Positions 1 to 7,508 of a stretch of DNA of 7,508 bases are shown piece after piece (positions within the stretch are counted from its first letter, which is position 1; every line of letters begins with the position of its first letter). The DNA is from Gemmataceae bacterium (GTDB taxonomy: Bacteria > Planctomycetota > Planctomycetia > Gemmatales > Gemmataceae). The notes beneath the pieces were generated by a model. That model was not told the DNA's origin and ran no database searches. It was given only the letters and a program-made list of their open reading frames with translations. A program made the translations under genes and the position numbers. The DNA is taken from assembly GCA_026418875.1 (NCBI GenBank), contig JAOAAM010000107.1:1-7508 (forward strand), read 5' to 3'.

Positions 1-1299
<1,299 letters not shown>

Positions 1300-1315
1300 C
1301 TCCGTTCGCCCCTCC
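1300..1315 (-). promoter_or_regulatory. rpoC ribosome binding sites (two candidates)
   Basis: GGAGG (plus strand 1311-1315) lies 11 nt before ATG 1297-1299. GGAG (1300-1303) directly abuts that ATG and sits 6 nt before the second in-frame ATG at 1291-1293. The spacing favours the second start (MANS...), giving a protein two residues shorter, but both are usable. Confidence 0.6.
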
Positions 1316-1399
1316 CGCGGTTGGTGATGGGAAAGTTTCCAGGGTCGGCCGAGCCGAACGATCTCGTGTTTTCCGTGGTCTCGAGTGCTCCGGTCGCAC

Positions 1400-4300
1400 T
1401 CAGATCCGTTTCTTTTCCAGTTGCATGTTCAACCCCAAGCCACGAATCTCGTGCGTCAACACGTCGAAACTCGCGGGGGTGCCAGCCTCGAGGGTGTTTT
1501 CCCCTTTGACCATGCTTTCGTAGATTTTGGTTCGGCCCTCCACGTCGTCGGATTTGACCGTGAGAAGTTCCTGGAGGATGTACGCTGCTCCGTACGCCTC
1601 CAACGCCCACACCTCCATCTCGCCAAAACGTTGGCCACCGAAGCGAGCCTTTCCGCCGAGCGGCTGCTGGGTGATCAGCGAGTAAGGCCCGGTGGCGCGA
1701 GCATGGACTTTGTCATCCACCAGATGGTGCAGCTTCAGCATGTAGATGTAGCCGACCGTGACCATCTGCTCGAACGGCTCGCCGGTGCGGCCGTCGTACA
1801 GCACGGTCTTGCCCGACTCGTGGAAGCCCGCTTCTTTCAGCGCCGCCCGGATTTCCTCCTCGGTGGCACCGTCGAACACCGGGGTGATGGCTTTGAAGCC
1901 GAGCTTCGCCGCCGCCCAGCCGAGGTGGGTCTCGAGGATCTGTCCGACGTTCATACGGCTGGGGACGCCCAGCGGATTGAGCAGGATGTCCACGGGCGTG
2001 CCATCGGCCAAAAACGGCATATCCTCTTCGGGGAGGATTTTGGAAATCACGCCCTTGTTGCCGTGGCGGCCGGCCATCTTGTCGCCGACGGAAATCTGCC
2101 GCTTCGTCGCAACGTACACCTTCACCATCTGCTGCACGCCGGTCGGAAGTTCGTCGCCCCGCTTTAACGAGTTCAACTTCCGCTCGCGCTCATCCTTGAA
2201 GGCTTGGATGCGCTCGTGGTGGTTGGCCCACGCCTGCTTGGCGGCTGCTTTTCTCTCCGGCGAGCGGATGTCCAGGTCATCCAACCGGAACTGGTCCGCT
2301 TGCTCCATCACCACGCGATCGTCCTTGTCAACACCCAGCACCTTGTTGGTGTTGGGGTCCTTGACCTCCTTCTTGTCCAGAATCTCCGCCAATTCGGCGA
2401 TGAACGCCCGGAACTGCTCGGCGATCTTGTGGGCGTAAGTCCGTTCGATCTCCTTTTCTTCCTTGGCCACTTGCCGACGTTCCTCGTCCGACATGCTGGC
2501 ACGCCGGCTGAACCGCTTGGTGTCGATGACGATGCCTTCGATGCCCGAGGGAACCTCCAGCGAGTCGTTCTTGACGTCTTCACCGGCTCGGCCGAAGATC
2601 GCATGGAGCAACTTCTCTTCTGGCGTGAGTTCCGAGCGGGACTTCGGCGAGACCTTGCCCACCAGGATGTCGCCGGGTTTGACGTAGGTGCCGATGCGCA
2701 CCACGCCGTTGTCGTCCAGGTTCATCAGCGCCTTCGGGCTGACGTTGGGGATGTCCTTGGTGAATTCCTCCTTGCCCAGCTTCGTCTCGCGGATTTCCGC
2801 CTCGAACTCCTCGATGTGGATCGAGGTGTAGGTGTCGTGCTTGACGAGCTTTTCGCTGATGATAATGGCGTCCTCGAAGTTGTACCCGTCCCACGACATG
2901 AACGCGACGAGGACATTTCGCCCCAGCGCGAGTTCGCCTTGGTGAGTCGCCGCGCCGTCGGCGATGATCTGCCGTTTTTTCACCTTCTGGCCGACAGAGA
3001 CAATCGGCTTCTGGTTCAAGCAGGTGCGTTCGTTCAGCCCGTGGAACTTGCGCAGCACATACTCGCGGATCGACTTGTCGCGTTCTTCGACCTTGATCCG
3101 CTCGGCGTCCACATAGACGACAGTGCCGTCTTTCTCGGCGCGGACAACCATGCCGGAATTCTGAGCGACTTCGCGCTCCAAGCCAGTTGCGACCAACGGC
3201 GGCTCCGTCACCAGGAGCGGGACCGCTTGCCGCTGCATGTTGGAACCCATCAGCGCCCGGTTGGCGTCGTCGTGTTCCAGGAAGGGGATCAAGCCGGCGG
3301 AGACGCCCACCATCTGCTTGGGCGAGACGTCGATATACTCGACTTTGTCCGCGGAGATCGTGCCGAAGTCGCCGCCGAACCTTGCCACGATGCGGTCTTC
3401 GGCGAGTTGGCCATTGTGCGTCGGCGTGTCGGCCGGGGCGATCGTCACCCGGGACTCCTCATCGGCACGCAGCCAGACGACTTCGTCGGTCAGCTTTTTG
3501 TTCTTGATCTTTCGATACGGCGTGATCAGGAAACCGTAGTCGTCCACTTGCGCGTAGATCGACAGCGACGAGATCAGGCCGATGTTGGTGCCTTCCGGCG
3601 TCTCGATCGGACAAATTCGGCCATAGTGCGAAATGTGGACGTCACGGACCTCGTACCCCGCCCGCTTGCGGTTGAGTCCGCCCGGCCCGAGCGCCGACAG
3701 ACGCCGCTCATGCGTCAGTTGCGACAGCGGGTTGGTCTGGTCCACCACTTGCGACAGTTCGCTGCGGCCGAAGAAGTAGTCAATCGCCGCCGAGACGCTC
3801 TTCGGGTTGATCAGGCTGCGCGGCGTCATGTCCTCCTGGTCGCGGATGGACATACGTTCCTGCACCGTCCGCCGGAGCTTGAGGAAGCCTTTGCGCAATT
3901 CGTCGGCGGCTAGTTCGTCGATCGTGCGCAACCGGCGATTCCCGAGATGGTCGATGTCGTCGACCGTGGCGGCCGGACGGTCTCGCTTCTCCCCTTCCTT
4001 GGGCGGTGGCAGGCGAAGTTCCAACAGATACTTGATCGAGTTGACCAGGTCCGTCGAGGTCAGGGTCATTTCCGTCTCGGGGACATTCTGGTCGAACTTC
4101 CGGTTGATACGGAAGCGGCCGACTTTGCCGAGCCGGTAGCGGTTCGGATCCTGGAATTTTTCGCGGAACAGTTCCCGGGCCTTGTCCAATTGGGCGGGGT
4201 TCCCGGGCCGGAGGCGTTGGTAAATTTTCAGCAACGCTTGCTCATGGCTGGGCACCTTGTCATCCTTCGAGCCGGCACGGTCTTCCGCGAGCGAATTCAG

Positions 4301-5194
4301 GATGACCATCTCGCGCGGCTTGCGGAGGATGTGGACCTCCCGCAGTTTGCTGGTGATGATCTTGTCGATGACATCGGGCGAGAAATGCTCGCCGCTCTCC
4401 AGGTACAACTCGCCCGTTTCCGGGTCGATGATGTCGCTCACGGAGATCGGCCACGGGTCGTCCTTGCCCGACGGCTCCAAATTGCGGCGCAGGTTATCGT
4501 TGACCTTGATGGTCTCGATCTCCTTGGCGTGGAAAGTGCGCAGGATGGCCTCGTCGGTCGAGTATTGCGGGTCCATCGCGCGCAGGAGGGTGATGGCGCT
4601 GAATTTCCCAGTCTGATCGATGCGGACGCCGAGGGTGTCCTTCTTGGTGACGTTGATTTCAATCCAACTGCCGCGTTCGGGGATGATTCGGCAGGAGTGC
4701 AGCTTCTTATCGCTGCCGCCGGAATCATCGACCACGAAATCGACGCCCGGGGAGCGATGCAGCTGAGAGACGACGACACGTTCGGCACCGTTGATGATGA
4801 ATTCGCCGCCGCCGATCATGATGGGCATGTCGCCGAGATAGACCTCCTCCTCGACGGGTTGATCTTTCCGCAAGCGCAACCAGACGCGGAAGGGCCGGCC
4901 ATAGGTCAGCCGCAGCTGACGGCACTCGTCGGGATCGTAGCGCGGCTTGCTCAATTCGTAACGGATGTACTCCAGCGAGAGCTTCTTGTCGTAGCTTTCG
5001 ATGGGGAAGATTTCGCGCAGGACCCCCTCCAGCCCGATCGGCTCACGCTTTTCGGGGGGGACATCGAGTTGGAGGAAGCGCTCGTAGGAGCGTTGTTGGA
5101 CCTCGGTGAGCGGCGGAACGGGGGTGGCATCGCCGAAGCGACCAAAATTCCGTGTTTCCTTAGGAACAATGATGCGGTCGGCTGGAATGGGCAT
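1400..5194 (-). CDS. rpoB: RNA polymerase beta subunit
   Basis: Intact 1264-residue beta subunit (E. coli has 1342), which with beta' forms the catalytic cleft of RNA polymerase. The start [13 protein letters not shown] is supported by AAGGGA six bases upstream. In order: N-terminal protrusion and lobe domains ([20 protein letters not shown] near residue 125-145), and the rifampicin-pocket segment near residues 475-500 ([26 protein letters not shown]). Next come the conserved fork region ([14 protein letters not shown]) and a charged, helical insertion near 898-1015 that resembles the coiled-coil insert E. coli has at the same place. Last is the active-site segment near 1037-1048 ([13 protein letters not shown]), with the lysines that contact the nascent RNA end, and the beta'-contacting C-terminus ending LEKKRI. 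The stop is TGA. It lies 392 nt downstream of rplL and 100 nt upstream of rpoC. No frameshift or internal stop. Confidence 0.98.
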   Translation of the reverse strand: MPIPADRIIVPKETRNFGRFGDATPVPPLTEVQQRSYERFLQLDVPPEKREPIGLEGVLREIFPIESYDKKLSLEYIRYELSKPRYDPDECRQLRLTYGRPFRVWLRLRKDQPVEEEVYLGDMPIMIGGGEFIINGAERVVVSQLHRSPGVDFVVDDSGGSDKKLHSCRIIPERGSWIEINVTKKDTLGVRIDQTGKFSAITLLRAMDPQYSTDEAILRTFHAKEIETIKVNDNLRRNLEPSGKDDPWPISVSDIIDPETGELYLESGEHFSPDVIDKIITSKLREVHILRKPREMVILNSLAEDRAGSKDDKVPSHEQALLKIYQRLRPGNPAQLDKARELFREKFQDPNRYRLGKVGRFRINRKFDQNVPETEMTLTSTDLVNSIKYLLELRLPPPKEGEKRDRPAATVDDIDHLGNRRLRTIDELAADELRKGFLKLRRTVQERMSIRDQEDMTPRSLINPKSVSAAIDYFFGRSELSQVVDQTNPLSQLTHERRLSALGPGGLNRKRAGYEVRDVHISHYGRICPIETPEGTNIGLISSLSIYAQVDDYGFLITPYRKIKNKKLTDEVVWLRADEESRVTIAPADTPTHNGQLAEDRIVARFGGDFGTISADKVEYIDVSPKQMVGVSAGLIPFLEHDDANRALMGSNMQRQAVPLLVTEPPLVATGLEREVAQNSGMVVRAEKDGTVVYVDAERIKVEERDKSIREYVLRKFHGLNERTCLNQKPIVSVGQKVKKRQIIADGAATHQGELALGRNVLVAFMSWDGYNFEDAIIISEKLVKHDTYTSIHIEEFEAEIRETKLGKEEFTKDIPNVSPKALMNLDDNGVVRIGTYVKPGDILVGKVSPKSRSELTPEEKLLHAIFGRAGEDVKNDSLEVPSGIEGIVIDTKRFSRRASMSDEERRQVAKEEKEIERTYAHKIAEQFRAFIAELAEILDKKEVKDPNTNKVLGVDKDDRVVMEQADQFRLDDLDIRSPERKAAAKQAWANHHERIQAFKDERERKLNSLKRGDELPTGVQQMVKVYVATKRQISVGDKMAGRHGNKGVISKILPEEDMPFLADGTPVDILLNPLGVPSRMNVGQILETHLGWAAAKLGFKAITPVFDGATEEEIRAALKEAGFHESGKTVLYDGRTGEPFEQMVTVGYIYMLKLHHLVDDKVHARATGPYSLITQQPLGGKARFGGQRFGEMEVWALEAYGAAYILQELLTVKSDDVEGRTKIYESMVKGENTLEAGTPASFDVLTHEIRGLGLNMQLEKKRI

Positions 5195-5200
5195 GGTCTA

Positions 5201-5206
5201 TCCCTT
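5201..5206 (-). promoter_or_regulatory. rpoB ribosome binding site
   Basis: AAGGGA on the minus strand, six bases before ATG 5192-5194. It fixes the rpoB start and agrees with the usual N-terminus of the family. Confidence 0.75.
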
Positions 5207-5236
5207 GTGAGTGTTCAGGCAAGAATCATCCGCGGC

Positions 5237-5250
5237 GCGATCGAAATCGC
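5237..5250 (-). repeat. UUCG-loop hairpin in rpoB leader
   Basis: On the transcript, GCGAU and AUCGC enclose a UUCG tetraloop, ending 42 nt before the rpoB start codon. The 5-bp stem is perfect, with a possible extra U-G pair. UUCG loops are unusually stable when closed by C-G; here the closing pair is U-A. The hairpin may influence rpoB translation or mRNA stability; this is inference. Confidence 0.4.
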
Positions 5251-5340
5251 AGCCGGCATGGTTCAGAGGCCAACAAGGTCGGCAACGAGTCATCGTCCAC
5301 GACAAAGCGGAGCGAAAGCGAACCGTGACATTGCGGCATC

Positions 5341-5359
5341 GGGACGTTGAGGAAGTCCC
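5341..5359 (-). repeat. Small perfect inverted repeat (5-bp stem)
   Basis: GGGAC at 5341-5345 and GTCCC at 5355-5359 enclose a 9-nt loop. It is short enough to occur by chance and is listed only because it lies among other stem-loops of the spacer. Confidence 0.3.
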
Positions 5360-5454
5360 AGCGGCGCCCACAGCCGAGGGCAACGAGAAATCGACGGCGT
5401 GACCGAGGTCATCGACGATCCGGAACACGCGGTGTCACCATGGGACGACGAGCA

Positions 5455-5499
5455 ACCGAAGCTCTCGGACGACATCCTGACGGCGGAGAGGCTTCTGGT
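5455..5499 (-). promoter_or_regulatory. Second imperfect stem-loop in the rplL-rpoB spacer
   Basis: GAAGCTCTC at 5458-5466 pairs with GAGAGGCTTC at 5486-5495 with one bulged base. A further ACC/GGT pairing (5455-5457 with 5497-5499) follows a one-base bulge. The loop is 19 nt. No U tract follows. The role is unknown; it may act together with the stronger hairpin just upstream in the transcript. Confidence 0.45.
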
Positions 5500-5527
5500 C
5501 GATTCAAGGGCGCACGGCAAGGACCAT

Positions 5528-5571
5528 CCGGAGGACGCCCATGGGCAGTGTTTGCAGCGGACGTCCTCCGG
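5528..5571 (-). promoter_or_regulatory. Strong stem-loop just after rplL: candidate attenuator or RNA-processing site
   Basis: Arms 5528-5540 and 5559-5571 form a 13-bp stem with a single G-U pair and an 18-nt loop, starting 15 nt after the rplL stop codon. The downstream RNA is not U-rich, so it is not a classical intrinsic terminator. RNase cleavage, Rho-linked attenuation or protection of the upstream rplJL RNA are the likelier roles. Confidence 0.7.
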
Positions 5572-5586
5572 CGGCAGAGGACGAGG

Positions 5587-6006
5587 TCACTTGATGGTGA
5601 CTTTCGCCCCGGCTTCTTCGAGCTTCCTCTTGATGGCTTCGGCTTCGTCCTTGGCAATGTTCTCCTTGACGGGCTTGGGAGCGCCTTCGACCAAGTCTTT
5701 GGCTTCCTTGAGGCCCAAGCCGGTGATTTCCCGAATCACCTTGATGATACCAATCTTCTTGGCCGCATCGAATCCCGCTTCCAAGACCGGGGTGAATTCG
5801 GTCTTCTCGGGCGGTTTCTCGGCACCTGCAGCACCGGCACCACCGGCCGCCGGCGCAGCGACCATCACGGCACCACCCGCGGCTGGCTCGATCTTGTACT
5901 TCTCTTTCAAGTACTCTTTCAGTTGCACCGCTTGTGACAAAGTGAGGGCAGCAATTTTGTCGCCCAAGCTGGCAATGTCTGCGGCAACACCGTTCGTTTC
6001 GGACAT
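5587..6006 (-). CDS. rplL: 50S ribosomal protein L7/L12
   Basis: Acidic stalk protein of the large ribosomal subunit; dimers bind L10 and recruit translation GTPases (EF-Tu, EF-G, IF2). At 139 residues it is longer than the 121 of E. coli. The N-terminal dimerisation and L10-binding helices cover about 10-38. The flexible hinge, about 41-65, is unusually long and made of Ala, Gly and Pro. The C-terminal factor-binding domain, about 67-139, has the signature [20 protein letters not shown] followed by KDLVEGAPK and ends [10 protein letters not shown]. The start is set by AAGGAA seven bases upstream. It lies 127 nt after rplJ, its stalk partner, and is very likely co-transcribed. The stop is TGA. 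Confidence 0.98.
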   Translation of the reverse strand: MSETNGVAADIASLGDKIAALTLSQAVQLKEYLKEKYKIEPAAGGAVMVAAPAAGGAGAAGAEKPPEKTEFTPVLEAGFDAAKKIGIIKVIREITGLGLKEAKDLVEGAPKPVKENIAKDEAEAIKRKLEEAGAKVTIK

Positions 6007-6013
6007 TGATCAG

Positions 6014-6029
6014 TTCCTTTATAAAAAAA
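6014..6029 (-). promoter_or_regulatory. rplL ribosome binding site with upstream U-rich tract
   Basis: AAGGAA (6014-6019) sits seven bases before the rplL ATG. A run of seven U (6023-6029) stands just before it, in an otherwise GC-rich operon. U-rich stretches ahead of a Shine-Dalgarno are known to favour ribosome (protein S1) loading. L12 is needed in several copies per ribosome, so strong initiation here would make sense; this link is inference. Confidence 0.65.
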
Positions 6030-6094
6030 GTCGTGCTGCTGAAGCGGGCAGCCGTGCGTAATAGCCGATTCCGTAAAGTCCCTTGCTCTGGGTG

Positions 6095-6115
6095 ACGGCG
6101 GCACCACACCACCGT
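6095..6115 (-). promoter_or_regulatory. Stem-loop just after rplJ
   Basis: Seven-base arms at 6095-6101 and 6109-6115 pair with one G-U, leaving a 7-nt loop, 18 nt downstream of the rplJ stop codon. No U tract follows directly, so it is not a typical terminator. It may separate rplJ and rplL translation or act as an RNA-processing signal. Confidence 0.45.
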
Positions 6116-6133
6116 TGCCGGTTCGTCGCTGTT

Positions 6134-6682
6134 TCACGCCGAAGCCGCGGCCGCGTTTTCTTCCTTGGTCTTGCTCTCGATTTGGCTGGCGAGCTGGGCA
6201 CCTGGCCCTTGCAGGCAAGCGGCCAAAGCGCTCCCCGGGCCGAGAATCAAGGCGACCAATTCGCCAATCGCCTCCAATCGGGTCGGCATCGTGAGGGCTT
6301 GTTCGAACGTGACCTGCTCGCCCTCGGCGACCGCCGTCTTGACTTTCAACTTCTCCGCGATCTTGGGGTCTTTCTTCCCGGCCTCTTTGATGGCGGCCTC
6401 GATCTCGCGGCTGAGTTCCTTGATGCTTTCGCCGCCACCCCAAGCCACGACCGTGTTGCCCGACCAGACGTCCTTCAAGCGGACACCCAATTCGTCGAAG
6501 ACCCGCCGGGCCAGGCTGTTCTTGACCATGTGCAGCCGGACGTTCTTCTTCCGCAGGTTCAAGCGGATCTGGTTTTCCGTCACCGCATCCAGCTTGTCTT
6601 GCGTGAGCAGGACGAGATTCTTCACGTTGCTGAAGGTTTGCTTCAGCGCGTCCATCTGCATTTGCTTGATGAGTTTGCTCAT
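6134..6682 (-). CDS. rplJ: 50S ribosomal protein L10
   Basis: Base of the ribosomal stalk; its N-terminal domain binds 23S rRNA and L11, and its C-terminal helix carries the L12 dimers. Length is 182 residues, a little above the 165 of E. coli. It starts MSKLIKQMQMDAL and carries the conserved L10 segment VKNSLARR near residues 53-60. A charged helical stretch spans about 87-115, and the tail is Ala-rich (ENAAAASA). The start ATG (6680-6682) matches the usual family N-terminus, but the region before it has only A-rich sequence (GAAAAGCG) and no clear Shine-Dalgarno. That contrasts with rplL, rpoB and rpoC. In many bacteria L10-L12 represses translation at this leader. It follows rplA by 80 nt. 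The stop is TGA. Confidence 0.97.
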   Translation of the reverse strand: MSKLIKQMQMDALKQTFSNVKNLVLLTQDKLDAVTENQIRLNLRKKNVRLHMVKNSLARRVFDELGVRLKDVWSGNTVVAWGGGESIKELSREIEAAIKEAGKKDPKIAEKLKVKTAVAEGEQVTFEQALTMPTRLEAIGELVALILGPGSALAACLQGPGAQLASQIESKTKEENAAAASA

Positions 6683-6721
6683 GATCGCTTTTCGGTTCTT
6701 AGCGGGTCAGTTTGCTGCCGA

Positions 6722-6738
6722 CATCCGCACCACGGATG
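6722..6738 (-). promoter_or_regulatory. Hairpin in rplJ leader: candidate L10-L12 autoregulatory element
   Basis: CATCCG (6722-6727) and CGGATG (6733-6738) form a perfect 6-bp stem with a 5-nt loop, about 40 nt upstream of the rplJ ATG. In E. coli and Bacillus the L10-L12 complex binds the rplJ leader RNA to control rplJL. The position fits, but I could not identify the kink-turn core of the known L10 leader, so the assignment is tentative. Confidence 0.4.
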
Positions 6739-6762
6739 GCGGGCCGAAATTCAGCACGGAGA

Positions 6763-7508
6763 TCAAACCGTAATCTGGATCCCAGGACTTTGTGTCGCCG
6801 AAACCCAAGCGGAGAGGACGTATTGGCCGCGAACACCCGAGGGCTTAGACGCTTTGATCTGGTCGATGAAGGTCTGGATATTTTCGACCAGTTTGTCCTC
6901 GTCGAAGCTCATTTTCCCAACACGGGCATGAACATTACCGGTTTTGTCGGTACGGTACTCGACTTTGCCCGCTTTGAACTCGCGCACGGCTTGTCCGACA
7001 TCCTGGGTTGCGGACAACACGGTTCCCGCCTTCGGCGTGGGCATCAATCCGCGGGGGCCGAGAACTTTACCCAATCGGCTCACTTTGCCCATCATGTCTT
7101 GGGTGGCCAAGGCCACGTCGAAGTCGAGCCAATTCTCTTTCTGGATTTTCTCGATGAGGTCGTCGCCGCCCGCGTAATCTGCACCGGCGGCTTTGGCCTT
7201 CGCCACGTTGTCGGCTTGGCAGAAGACCACAACGCGGACGCTCTTGCCGATGCCGTGTGGCAGGGAGACCGAGCCACGGACCAGCTGATCGCTCTGCGTG
7301 GCATCGATGCCCAGGTGCATGTGGATTTCGACCGTCTCATCCATTTTCGATCGCTTGAGCGACTTCAAGGTGGCGACGGCCTTCCGCAACGGCATGGCAC
7401 CTTCCCGACGCAATTTGGCGCGGATGTTCTTAAGGTGATTTTTCAGTTTCTTGCCGCGGCGGGGGGCCTTGCCGGGCTTCTTGCGTCGGCGCGGGGCCGT
7501 CTCGACCG
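6763..7508 (-). CDS. rplA: 50S ribosomal protein L1, 5' end beyond window
   Basis: L1 forms the mobile L1 stalk of the 50S subunit, helps release E-site tRNA, and in many bacteria represses its own mRNA. The frame is open from the TGA at 6763-6765 to the window edge, giving at least 247 residues (E. coli has 234). Family motifs are [27 protein letters not shown] and [14 protein letters not shown] (about 7020-7065). A TTG at 7411-7413 or ATG at 7393-7395 would cut off the conserved first helix (KNIRAKL), so the true start lies upstream. Ahead of that helix is a very basic stretch ([15 protein letters not shown]) not found in E. coli L1. Near the C-terminus the usual Thr-Met-Gly rRNA-contact triad reads Thr-Gln-Ser. 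rplJ follows after 80 nt; rplK is expected upstream, outside the window. Confidence 0.95.
   Translation of the reverse strand, partial: VETAPRRRKKPGKAPRRGKKLKNHLKNIRAKLRREGAMPLRKAVATLKSLKRSKMDETVEIHMHLGIDATQSDQLVRGSVSLPHGIGKSVRVVVFCQADNVAKAKAAGADYAGGDDLIEKIQKENWLDFDVALATQDMMGKVSRLGKVLGPRGLMPTPKAGTVLSATQDVGQAVREFKAGKVEYRTDKTGNVHARVGKMSFDEDKLVENIQTFIDQIKASKPSGVRGQYVLSAWVSATQSPGIQITV

Larger units (their letters stand above)
5195..5586 (-). other. Non-coding rplL-rpoB spacer, structured
   Basis: This 392-nt stretch between the rplL stop and the rpoB start holds no credible gene. The open frames in it start on GTG or rare contexts without a ribosome binding site and overlap one another. It contains at least four inverted repeats (5528-5571, 5455-5499, 5341-5359, 5237-5250). 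In E. coli the matching spacer holds a partial terminator and an RNase III site that lower rpoBC expression relative to the ribosomal genes; a comparable role here is inference. I found no convincing -35/-10 promoter. Confidence 0.65.

Noticed and set aside
1345..1357. Inverted repeat TCGGC/GCCGA with 3-nt loop in the rpoB-rpoC spacer
   Set aside because: A 5-bp stem in GC-rich sequence is expected by chance and no U tract or other signal accompanies it.
5198..5520. Small minus-strand open frames in the rplL-rpoB spacer (5198-5428 and 5290-5520)
   Set aside because: They overlap each other in different frames. The first starts on GTG without a ribosome binding site, and neither protein looks like anything known.
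6017..6029. TATAAA-like -10 element before rplL
   Set aside because: No recognisable -35 hexamer lies 15-19 bases upstream, and the start site would leave almost no leader. The ribosome binding site and U-tract reading fits better.
6083..6931. Plus-strand open frame of 282 codons opposite rplJ and the 3' end of rplA
   Set aside because: Same codon-aligned antisense artefact; it crosses two real genes and has no credible start signal.

Overview
The window carries part of the ribosomal protein / RNA polymerase (rpl-rpo, 'beta') operon, entirely on the minus strand. Transcription runs from high to low coordinates: rplA (L1, 5' end cut off by the window) - rplJ (L10) - rplL (L7/L12) - rpoB (RNAP beta) - rpoC (RNAP beta', only the first ~430 codons inside the window). 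Base composition is GC-rich. The wording of the RpoB, RpoC and L12 proteins resembles Planctomycetota most closely. That placement is from memory of the family and was not checked by a search; the phylum is probable and anything finer is a guess.

Layout by region: 6763-7508 rplA; 6683-6762 an 80-nt rplJ leader with a perfect hairpin and no clear Shine-Dalgarno; 6134-6682 rplJ; 6007-6133 a spacer with a hairpin after rplJ and a U-rich tract ahead of a good rplL ribosome binding site; 5587-6006 rplL; 5195-5586 a 392-nt non-coding spacer with several stem-loops where E. coli has its rplL-rpoB attenuator and RNase III site; 1400-5194 rpoB, intact; 1300-1399 a 100-nt spacer; 1-1299 rpoC. The ribosomal stalk proteins (L10 and L12), the L1 stalk protein and the two large RNAP subunits are thus probably co-transcribed, with post-transcriptional control in the spacers setting their different amounts.

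The striking observation is that rpoC, an essential gene, is interrupted by an in-frame TGA at 337-339 (codon 321), in the rudder loop of beta'. The reading frame and the conserved protein sequence continue without any shift on both sides. The four complete 3' gene ends in the window (rplA, rplJ, rplL, rpoB) all use TGA as a normal stop, so global reassignment of UGA is unlikely. The plainest explanation is a single-base sequence or assembly error. Real possibilities that deserve a check are programmed read-through or selenocysteine insertion, or a split beta'. I see no mobile element, CRISPR array, tRNA, rRNA or unknown gene cassette; otherwise this is a conserved housekeeping region.
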